Source: Leptasterias polaris
Taxonomy: Eukaryota; Echinodermata; Asteroidea; Forcipulatida; Asteriidae
DNA: 64,000 nt
Assembly (NCBI GenBank): GCA_037783415.1
Contig: JAZGTN010000044.1
Span: 2,303,501-2,367,500, forward strand
Direction of reading: 5' to 3'
The notes beneath the pieces are model-generated. The model was given only the letters and a program-made list of their open reading frames with translations, ran no database searches and was not told the DNA's origin. The position numbers were made by a program, and so were the translations under genes. Below, in pieces: positions 45,769-57,700 of the stretch (the stretch's first letter is position 1; each line of letters begins with the position of its first letter).

Positions 45769-48700
45769 AAATAAATAAACAAATAAATAAATGTATAAAA
45801 TATAAAGAAATCAAAAATCAGTCAAATTTGAAGACATTTGAACTTTGATAAATTGTTTTCCAGGACCAGGAATCAAATCCACACTCAAATGACTCGGCCC
45901 TAAGAACTTGAGTGTAGTCTGGTACTTCCATAGTGTCAGTAATTTTCAATTTACATCAGCCTCAGCAACAACTGCAAGAGCTCTTCATTTAAAACAGAAT
46001 ATGATTTTTTCCTTAAAATTGATTTTCCCCAAAAACCACTCATTGCACAGAGCTTAAGTTAAAGGTACATGTAACACTCACAGAGGCAAAGATTTTGCCG
46101 ATGGCAGCCTCGATCTGGAACTCCGTAGATCCGGCGTCCATGTTAGCGCAGATCATATAGGCCATGGATTCAGTGACGTACTGCTTGACGGCCATACGAG
46201 CCAGCTTCTCTTGGATCACCCCAAAGGTATCCAGTTTGGCTCCAAACTGGGTCCGATTAGCGGCATGGTCCACCTGGCAGGGCAAGAATATTGTTGTGAA
46301 ATTATATACTTATAACTGATTGATTATAGATGTATTGACTATTGGTTGATTATCGATTGATTACCAATTATTATTGTACATACAATTTGCAGCGATCCTG
46401 GCTGCGCATGCAATGCGCGCAGCATAGTTGCAATGAATTCTAAGATGTTATGATGTAATGATTTCGAATGACTTCGAGAACAAACCGTAAACGTTATATG
46501 ATAAATAAGTATTTGTTATTCGTCATGCACAAGCAGTTGTGATTTGGAGACCGCCGTGAGCAGACGTGTCTCTTGTTCGGTATAATAAATGTTATGTGAA
46601 CGAATGTAAGATAGTTCCGTCACGCGTCTCTATCACTCAACTTGGGGAGTTATAATTCAGCGACAAAACCCACAACAATATTGTACTCTGTGATAATGTA
46701 CTTTGTGTTTTTCTTTAAACCGATCAATCCCTAATTTATTTTTCTTTTGTACAAACTGACTAGCTATTTGAACAAGTATGGAACTAAATGTGTTGCGAAA
46801 ATGAATCTGAATGAGGAAGGAACTTAATTGCAGCTCTTCAACAACAAAACTGCAGCATCGTTAGTCCAAGGACCTGTTTTCATCAGCTGGAAATATACCA
46901 TTTCAGGACTGAATTAAGAACGAAGCCACCAATTCTGTATGATTTGAGTGAGAGCTGAAGTTTTTAATGAGATATCGCTTAAAGGTTGTGTACAACATTG
47001 GTAATTGCCAAGGACCTGTATCCAAACTTGATGTGACCCAACATATACATGAAATAACAAACCTGTGAAAGTTTAAGCTAAATCGGACTTCGGAGTCATG
47101 AGAAAACAGTGAAAAACCCCCTTATGTGTTTTAACTTCTTTTCAAACATCGGAATTTATCCTGCAGACTATTATTTTACTCATTTCCTGAAAACTACATG
47201 TATGGCATATCAAGCAAAACTATTTCAAGGGAAGTTTTCCACCATGACCATCTTTATACCATGTAAGCTATGTGCAAATCTGTGAACATTTATATTTTCA
47301 TTCTTACCAATGTTGTACACACCCTTTAACATCACAAGGCAAGATAGCCACTTCAAGATGAGGGCTACACTTAACTGATTTGGGCTGTGGTCCCTAATCA
47401 GCTGTCACAGGGGCACGTTGCCACCTAATCCTGGTACTGAAACAGTGTTACCCCTTCACAGTCCATAAGGATGTAGGCATGGGTATCATCCACTAGGAGC
47501 CTGGCTGGTAGAGCATCAGAGCAGAATGCACTACCTTCCCAACTAAAGTTACTTACAGCTTTCTTGATGAGCCCCTTCATGGTTCCAGACAATGCAGCGG
47601 CCATCCCGAAGCGACCGTTGTTCAAGATCTTCATAGCCACCTTGAACCCTCCACCAAGCTCTGAAAAAAGAATAAAAATAACATAACAGAAATATGAGCC
47701 TCTCTCATTAGTTTGAGGGCAATTACTTCCAAGTCTTCAGTTTAAAAAAACTAGTTTTCACCAAGGCAAGCTTCTTGCTTGAGTGAATCGTGTTTGAAAA
47801 GTCACTTGGGTTTTCATTGAAACCAGTCTTGGGACTGGGGCCAATTTCACCAAGGACCATAGGCAGACCTCTTCCAGGGCTCAATTCCTTCTCAAGCAAC
47901 CTCTAACTGTTGTGAAGCCAGGGATCGCACCAAAGTTTACAATACAAGCAGCAGCAGAGGGGTCACCTAAAAGGGTGCGTACAACATTGGTAAGATTGAA
48001 AATATAAATGTTCACAGATTTGCACATAACTTACATGGTATAAAGATGGTCATGGTGGAAAACTTCCCTTGAAATAGTTTTGCTTGAAATGCTATAGTTT
48101 TTAGGAAATGAGTAAAACAATTAGTCTTTATCACTGGTGATAAAATCCGATGTTTGAAAACATGGAAAACATATAATGGGGTTTTTCACTGTTTTCTCAT
48201 GACTCCGAAGACCGATTTAGCTTAATTTTTCACAGGTTTAATATTTCATGTATATGTTCGGTCACATCCAGTGTGAATACAGGTCTTTGACAATTACCAA
48301 TGTTGTACACACCCTTTAAGGGGATTAAACGTTTTATTTCAAATATCAAGTAATAAACCACAAGGGAATCTTGAGTTGTTAACCAAAAATTAAAAGTGCT
48401 ATTCACGCACAAAAAGTTGCCTGGCCCTTTTAGGGCTGACTGTAAGGACCGTACCTCCAAGGGTGTTCTCAGTAGGAACCTTAACGTCTTCAAAGTAAAC
48501 CTCAGCAGTGTTGGACGCCTTGATGCCCATCTTCTTCTCAGGTGGACCACTGCAACAGATAAAAATAAAACAATTTAAATTATAACATGCTCTTCAAGGT
48601 TGGCTGACAAAATAGCAACACGCAGGATGCAATTTGCAGGGCACTGCCAGCTACACCTTGAGCACACAAGGCTCACCAGGGCAAGGTTTTAGCCAGGATT

Positions 48701-51700
48701 TGGTAAAAGGGTGTCCAAATCTGCTGGAAATTTAAAAACTGGGTGTCCAAATTGTTCACTTACAATACATTTACATGTAAATGACAGATGAAACAGGGTG
48801 TCCAAATTTAAAACAGGGCGTCCAAAAGACAACCCAGACACCCCTCTGGCTAACACTATGCACCAGGGCCCAATTTCATAGAGCTGCTTAACGGCCGATT
48901 TTGTGCTTACTGCGCGAGTTTCCATATCATAGCGCTGCTAACTGTTAGCATACGAAAAGGCGTGCTTACCTTTTGGTGCTTACTGTATGAAAAGGAATTA
49001 CGTAACAATGTAAACCCATGATGAACGCGCAAATTGGTCGCCTTATTTTCTTGCTAGCCTCTAGCTAGGTAAGCTAACAATGCTAAGTAATGTGAAGTAC
49101 ACACACACAAAAGCAAAAACTCCTTGCTAACCTGTGGATATGCTTACGTTAAGCATGGTCTTCTCTGCCTCTATAAGTGCAACTCAATAGATTCTTACAG
49201 CAGGTAGAGCTGTAAAATTGGGCACTGATGTCACAACCAATTAACCGCCACACGACAAATTTTTGTTTATATTACAAAAAATCTTACTTGGAAACTCCAC
49301 CGAATGCACGCTCCACGATGAACGCGGTGATCTTATCTGTTGTGACGCCATCTGTGTTTGTGACTGGGGTCTGTGCGAAGACTGTGAAAACATCGGCAAC
49401 TCCACCGTTGCTGATCCTGAAAGACGAAAAGAAGCAAGTCTTTTGGATACCCAACTCTTCAATGTTGTTGACTCGAGTCCGGGATTTGGACTCCAGTCTA
49501 ACTAGAGTCCCCAATGTTTGTGACTTGTGACTTGACTTGACTTGCACCAAAATTACTTGTGACTTGACAACAGTGCCACTCTTATAAAGTCAGGAGTGTG
49601 ATTGTGCAAAAGTAAAACAAACTGACAAATGGGTAGTGGTGCCCTCTTGGGTATGGAGATGAAACTCCCTGAATTTTAAGAATATGAATTTTTAAAGAGG
49701 CTTAGAAGAATTAAACAAGGTAACTTGAGGTAACTCGAGGCTGAAACCTGGATAGCCCCGGAAAAAAATCCTCAAAAAACCTTCAAGGCTAACCTCAATT
49801 TCCGCCCTCCCTTACGGACTCTCTAAATCACCACAAATAGAAATCTAGAAGTTTGGTCATGGAGTGGACTATGTCTCTTTTCTCATATCATGGTTACCTC
49901 ACTCCTTTCAAGAAAATCAGAGGGAAAAGGACTTTGATGACAAATCCTAAAATCTGAAAAAATCCTCGGCGAATCAAAATTTGCTATTTTTGGTTTTACC
50001 ATACACCAATGTGTGGTAAGCACTGTAAGCACTGTATACAGTGCGAGTCCAAAAAAACTATACACTTTTAAAATTGCCCGTTGTTTTATTGTGTAGCAAT
50101 ATTGATAAGATAGTTTTATATGTACTTGTAAAGTCACTCTTTCTGCTTCTTTTGGTGTCAGTTTCACTGGATTGGATTTCATGCTTGACTGCACATGAGG
50201 CAATTAAGGGGGTCAGGTGCTTCCCCCGCCCCCAAGTCCTGCAAAAAGAAATTCCACAGGTATAGGGACCCCTGCATTCTAAAGCAAATATCTTAACTAC
50301 TACATCACCGAGCATGCCCAATGACAAAGGGCCAGATCAAATCCTATAATTAGCAGCGATTTTTGCAAACATCTACTAAATCACAGTTTGCAAACAGGAA
50401 TTCTGTGCTGGCATCATACAGTCATTTTCATTGGTAATTTTGAGATTCAAAAGACCTTTGACCTGGGCAAAGTTAACATTGTTGTGACTGGTGCCCCACT
50501 CATTTTTTGCTAAGCAAAGAAACTTTCCAAGCAGTATTTTCTACTAAACAGCTTAATGAAATTGGGCCCGGTTACTAACCAGAGTTTGCTTCCGTTCAAG
50601 ATGAAGTGTTTCCCGTCGTTGCTAAGCACGGCCCGTGTCCTGATAGATGCCGCGTCGGACCCGCTAGAGGGCTCCGTCAGACAGAATGCAGCCATCTTCT
50701 CACCCTGTGCAAGACTCGGGAGGTACTTCTTCTTCTGCTCAGGGCTGCCGAACAGCATTATTCCCTTGAAGCCGATGGATTGGTGAGCTCCAAGGACGAT
50801 CCCAACAGCAAGATCATATTCACCGACAACCTCTACCATTCTTGCGTACTAAAACAGAAGATAGAAATCAGTTATCAAATAAAAAAGCTTGAAACACAAG
50901 ATAGTGGCAGACATTTTTCATTGTTTACCTAAATCTGACCATGGATACATTTCAGAGAACAATGGCTTTACCTTGTAAATACTGTTGCCATCCGAACCTG
51001 AAAGTAAATTTTTGAGTTATGCATTGAAAGTAGGTCACTTCCAGGTCATCAATAGACTACTCAGTGGCATGTCGTGGCTGAGCGGATAAGAGCACCGGAG
51101 TCAAGCTCTGGTGTTTCTGATCAGCAGATTCTTGGTTCAAGTCCTGGTTGTGGCACTTGTGTCCTTTAGCAAGACACTAACCCATTATTGCTGCGTCCTT
51201 CGGATGGGGCGTAAAGCCGTACATTTCGTGTGTTGTGTAATGCACGTAAAAGAATCCAGTGCACTTATCGTAAAAAGAAAGGGATAGAAAGGGGTTTTCC
51301 CCCGGTGTTTCTGGTTTGATTGGCTGCATATTGCGCCACAGCACCTTGTAAACCATTTCATGGTGCTATAGCTTCACATACCTTGCAGGATAAATTAGAA
51401 TAATATTCGAGTGACATGAGCGTCACTGTGTGACGAATTTGAGCAATATATAAGAAAAGAAACCACTATTACTAGTATTATTAATGTACCTGGGTGTTTG
51501 TCAGACCCAGTCCACTGAGTTCCTGGGGGACCTGTAGACCAAAGGCTCCCATCTCTCTCAGACCCTGCATGGTGTGATCTTCAACCTTCTCCAAGGAATC
51601 GTTCTTCCCTGCATCATTCACCTCCTACAAGAACACAAATCACAACAGTCAAAACAATACAAATGTCACCACCGATGACTAAAAGAAGCACTTTATACTC

Positions 51701-54700
51701 AGCTCACCTTGGGTGGGATTCGAACCAACAGCCTTCTGTATTTTAGAACAGGGTCCATATTCATTGCTCTACTTATCGCATAATTCTGCATCAACGTGCA
51801 CCAGTCTCTGCTTGGAGGGTTTGTCCCATATTTCAAGGCTAGTTTTAAGTGAAGAATACATAGCACACTAACACACACACAAGCTAAAATAATAGCACTC
51901 CGCACTTATGCCAAGAATAGAAGCTCAGTACGCGAATCTCAGACATTGTGTCAAAATTCACTAACGTACGTGCGCGTACATGCCCAAACTTTGTTCACTC
52001 GTGTATACTGACTGTAATACTGCGGTCAGGTGCGCCGATGCGGTGATCGTGTGAGAGCTAGTGGTGGAATGTTTGTCTGACATACAGGTATTTTTTCAAC
52101 AAAAGTTACGTCATTAGTGCAGAGTGCTATTCATTGCTAAAGGGTAGAATTTCTGTTACCGCAAGCACTGATTTTTCATTAAAAGTATAAAAGAATCATG
52201 ACATCGTGCTTAATTGTCGCAACTGCTTAAAAGTCCCTTTCAATAAACAAACGGATCAAAAGATGTAAATGAAACAATCCCGGTTTCCAATAATTTACAA
52301 CTAAAACTTCTCTCAATATTCAATTTCAGGATTTAGTTTCAGAACGTGAACAGAAAAAACCCAGAAAGCAATTTACCTGGAAGAATTTATGAGTGGGTTC
52401 AACATACATCTGTGTCTCCTCCAGCTGCTCGCTGTTCAGCACTGTGAGAAAGAAAATTAATAAAATAATAACCCGCATCAGTGCCAAAGCACCGAGGGCT
52501 GAGACAGTATACAGCAATCCTTCACCGATCTTGAACTCTTGGTGGCAGCAGATATGCCTCCATTACTGCAATGTACCTGGGTGGTACTGCGCTGCCTAGC
52601 GACTGGTATAAGGTTTGGGCTACACGGCGATCATTTGATCAGTCGCGGGTTATTGGACTTTCACTTTGCAAATCGCTTAAACCCGTCGCTAGGCAGCGCA
52701 GTACCACCCAGGTACCACCGCAATAATGGCGGTATCTGCTGCCACCAAGAGTTCAAGATCGGTGAAGGATTGCTGTATTGTGTTTGATTAATCTGTTCGC
52801 ACTAATTCAAGCCGCTTGGGTGTTGTATGCTCCCCAAAGAGTTGAGAAAGTTACAGGAAAGGTCTAAGTAGTCTAACACCCGTTTCAGACAGGTGCTCTA
52901 GAGTCGCGCCGAACCAAATAGATTAGGAGCGACTCTAGGTCGACCCAATTAAATTTTGGTTTCAGACAGGCGAACTTAACAAAACATTTACAATAGGTTC
53001 AGCTCATGACAAGATCGACATCTGAAACCAAGGCGCTCCATAGTCGTTCCGAACGACTGCAACAGTCGATCTTTCGACTTCTAGTGTGTCCAGTCGCTCT
53101 TAACTGTTTCAGACGTCGAACTTTTCATGTACTTTAATTCAATAATTTGGTTCGGCGTGACTCTAGAGCGCCTGTCTGAATCGGGTGTAAGAGTCAACTC
53201 TTTTCAAACAGTGTTTTCAAAAACAGACTAGACATTAGGTGTTTGTGAACAGACACAAAGCTGTTACTTCGAACTTTGAAAGTGTCTTTGAATCATTAAC
53301 CCTCCTACTCTTGGTAACATTTTCCAGTGAGTTGACCAACCATTTGAAACCATTCAACTGCACTGGTTGTGTATGATGGCACAACTGTGCACATAACATG
53401 TGTGTACTGTGTAGATGCATTTACCACATGATATTACATTGCAGGCTGGCATAGTTTATCTACCATTCAAAACCACAGTGGATGATATTGAATGGTCAGA
53501 CAGTAGAAGGGTTAATGAACAAATTACAATTTATAGATCAATTAGTTTTTAGTGGAGGACAAAATTGCCGAAGTGTGGATAAAAAAACCTACAATTTAAA
53601 TATTACGTTTTAATTATAGCAAGATACATCGTGCAGACTACATGCTCGTCACAACATAATTACTACGTTTTAATAATACCAATATATAATTTGTCCACAA
53701 CGTTATTGCCTCAACCTAAATGCTACTTTGTAATAATACAAAAGTACAATGTTGTGAAAACGCTGCGTATAAAACTTGTGGTAACCAATGTTTCAACTTT
53801 GAGCTGCTTAACGGCCGATTCCGTGCTTACGTACGAGTTTCTATTTCATAGCGCTGCTAACAGTAAGCACACAAAAAGGGATGCTAACCTTCCGGTGCTT
53901 ACTGCACGACAATGAATGACGTAACAATGCAAAACCATTGTGAACGCGCAAGATGGCCGCCTTATTTTCTTGCTAACCTGTGAAATACGCTTAAAGGTAT
54001 TATACAGGATTGGCAGAGCTGACAAAATAATCACAGACAGTGTTCATGTTTTGTGTAATCAACCACATACATGAAATAACAAACCTGTGAAAATTTGAGC
54101 TCAATTGGTCATCGAGGTCACGAGAAAATAGTGAAAAGAGACCTTATGTGTTTTCTGTTTTTCAAACATCGAGTTTATTATCGCGCGCGATAAAAACTAT
54201 TGTTTTACTCATTTCTCAGAAACGATAGCATTTTAGGCAGAAATATTTTAAGGAACCCTTTCTACCATTACTTTAAATCATGTAAGTTATGTGTGAATCT
54301 GTGAACATTTGTGTTTTTCGATTTTACCAATAGTGTACAGGGCCTTTAAGCAAATTTTTCTGCTACAGTTAGCACGAAACTTTGTTTACCGTTAAGCAGC
54401 GCTATGAAATTGGGCCCTGACGTTCATGCAATGTAGTAAAAAAGGTTGTCATCTCATTCGCCGGAATAAAACCTAATCACAACGTTCTGCCATGTTGTAA
54501 TAACCTGTTGTAGGCAGCGCCATGAAATTGGCATCCGATCATAGAATGAAATTGAACAATAATGTGTAACTTTGTAATAAAAGAAGGAAGAAAGAGGTCT
54601 TCCTTTATGACCTACATGTACCTTCTGGGAAAGGGAAGACTTCCTGAAGGTTGACTTCTCCTTTAAACAGACCCATGCCAAAGGAACGAGACTCCTGTGA

Positions 54701-57700
54701 TGTCCACAATGAAGAGACAAATATAAGAATAAAGAAAATTAAGAATGAATAAATAATACAAAAATAATCCTTAAAAAAAAAAATATGAAAAAAAAAAAAA
54801 AAAAAACTATAAGCTGAAAATTTACTTAACCAGTTACTTACATTAAATGAAAAGTCCATACGTTCACAAGGCCTGAAATTTCATCTTTAAAAGGGCAAGG
54901 CCATTTATATTTTGCAAAGGGCACTTCCATTGGAAAATTTTATGCAAAACTTTTGTTGCCAAGAACAGGGCAAGAGAGACCATGGCCTTGATGTTATTCC
55001 AGGCCTGATTTACATGGCCAGTATTTTGTTTATTATTATTATTTATTCGGCCATTTCTCAAAAACAATCATACAATATACAAGTTTGCCCATATCAAGTT
55101 GGCCAGGATTAACAAAAGTGTACTCAAACACTGTGACTCGAAAGTCTGCTAATCCCCTGAGCTCTTCTGTGCTTAACAAACTACATCCCTACTGTAGGCC
55201 AAAATAACGATTTGCTTATCATTAGAACAAACCCCAGCATGTTGAGTTACCACAGAGTGGGGTATTTTGGAGGATAATGTTTCGTATACACATTACAGGG
55301 GGGTCTCTAGCCAAAGATGCCGAGGGGTTGGGCAGGCCTTGAATTAACCCACGGCACCCAAGAGATGAAGAGATGAAGAGATGACCTGTGCTTATGATGT
55401 GGTACCCATGCAAAGTTCTAAGACAATTTTCCTCATAGAAGTGCCCCCTTACCAGAAGAAAGTTGCCCTGCCCTTTCAAGAGCGAAGTTCAATGCCTGGT
55501 TGGGGCTAATTCTAGAGAAGGTTCTACACTGCCAAACTACATGTGCTACACTGTTAGCCCTATATGGGTAGTTTTTAAGAAGACACTTACTGTAACCACA
55601 CTTTTGGATGTTTTCTGTGTTGTTGTTGTATCATGCTTTGGTTTGGCCATACTGGCTTTCCATCGATGTTGGTTTAGACTCCATGGTATCGCACTGGGTC
55701 TGTAAAATGAACAAGGTAACAACCAAAAAAAGAATTGCATTTAAAGGAACAAAAGTGACAAAATCAGAACATTTATAATGATACAACCTTGTTCAAATAA
55801 GTATTGATCCCTTACTTTACAAATGCTTGATTTTTACAGAGGTTTAGGGAAAATTTCAAAACGAGTTGTAAATATTGCAATTTGTAGCTCCCCACATCAC
55901 ATTTTGCTTCATTGGCCATAGGCTAACTCATCTGGGCCTAATTTCATCAAGCTGTTAAGCAAATATACTGCTTGGGAAATTTCTACGCTAAGCAAAAAAT
56001 GAGAAATTCCGCGCTACTTAAGCGTATTTCACAGGTTAGCAGGGAATTTTTGCTTGTGCGCTTGCGTAGTCCACGTTACTAGGCATTTACGCGTACATAG
56101 CTAGCGCAGAAATTTTGCGCTTGCTCGGTAAGCGGAGAATGGTGATTGCAAGTACAGAATTCAGCGGTAAGCAGAGCCATGAAATCGGGCCCCAATGAAT
56201 CTTATTCTTTGGCCCTTTTTGAAACCTTGGCTTTGGTTTGAGCTCTGGTTTAGTCTTTGGCTTAGGCTCTGTTCTCATGTAATGAAGACCTGTAATTAAC
56301 TGACTTAGTGACAGAGCCTAAGCCACAGGGCCCAAGCCGAACAGTATGGTTTCGAATAATCAATTGTTTTATTATGTGCCATGACTGATATCCATTGTAA
56401 CACAAAGTCCAATACTTCAATGTCTAAATATAAACCAGTATTAGTCATCACACAAGCGCAACTGGAATACAAAAACAAACAAAAACGCTTAACTGCATGT
56501 CATATCCAACAAGGCTGAATTAAGACCGAGTTGAATATTTGATGCAGACATGCTGCGTATTCTCATATCTCACGAGTGCACATGTACCGACGAATTTATC
56601 TTCTAGCAAACTTGACGCACAGCTTAGTGCAATTTGCGATGTTAAAACAGCATGTAAGACAATGCAATATAGGTTAATATCACACCCTTGTTGCTATGGT
56701 CTATATGGATCCACAATCAGAATCGAGAATTACAGTTTGTGTGAAGATAACATGGTTTATCATGTTCCTTCTGCAAGTTCTGATTATAGATCGACCTTTG
56801 ACCAATATTATTAGCCAGTTTTGTTTTGTCTGGCCAGAGGGAGCTATTGTGACATCATCAAAGATCATGCGGATGCAGTATGCCATAAGATAATACTTTT
56901 GAGGAGGCCATTATAAATAGTTATAGTAGGGAGATCAGCAGATCGGCGGGTTTCACTATCCCATCTGTTAGCGTGTGAAAACTCGAAGAAAAAAATGGAC
57001 TGAAAAAACATCATTTTGAAATATTTTACCTTCTTTAAAAGACCGTGTGGCAGCCAAGAAGTTGCTTTTTCAATATATCATATTTTTTTGAATGAAATCT
57101 CTGGTAAAACACCTTAATTCTTTTCTCGAAATACGGCCAGTTGGAGAGCTAGTCGTTCGCGGTTTCTCTGGAAGTCGCCATTATTTTTTTATTTTTTTTC
57201 AGAGCGACCCTTGTACTCTAACGTCAGTTCCTCACCAGTAGAGGGCGCAATCGTTCAATTGACTGTGTGGATCAAATTCTCGAGAGTCAATGGTAACGAA
57301 TGATACCAAATATTCCATATTTTCTTTTTTATTTTCTTAGGGAAATTGATTACTTTATAAATCGGACTTTTAGCAACATTTTTTCATAATTTTTTTGGTT
57401 AAAAACGTCCAAATAGATAATTTTGGAGGGCAAAAAAGTAGGAAAAACTAGTATTTTCTGAAAGATTAAAGTGTTGTGATTGTTTTGCACTGCTTTTCTG
57501 TTGCATGGGTATTTGCGGTTAGCTGCGAATTTCAATTTTATAAAAGTGTTCATTTTCAGAATTCCAGAAATTTTACTTAGGAATTCTAACATCTTGATTC
57601 TTGATGAATGTTTGATTATATTACTTCATTATTAATTTGTGATTCTCTCATTCTCTGCCAAATTTTAAGATATCAATGTCATTTGAAAACCATTGTATTC

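Noticed and set aside
56870..56930. Minus-strand ATGGCCTCCTCAAAA as ACADVL exon 1
   Set aside because: The donor is weak (GTATTA) and leaves the wrong phase for exon 2.
57160..57230. Minus-strand ATG ([10 protein letters not shown]) as the ACADVL start
   Set aside because: It stops after ten codons with no donor; the exon at 58637-58710 has the right phase and a proper presequence.
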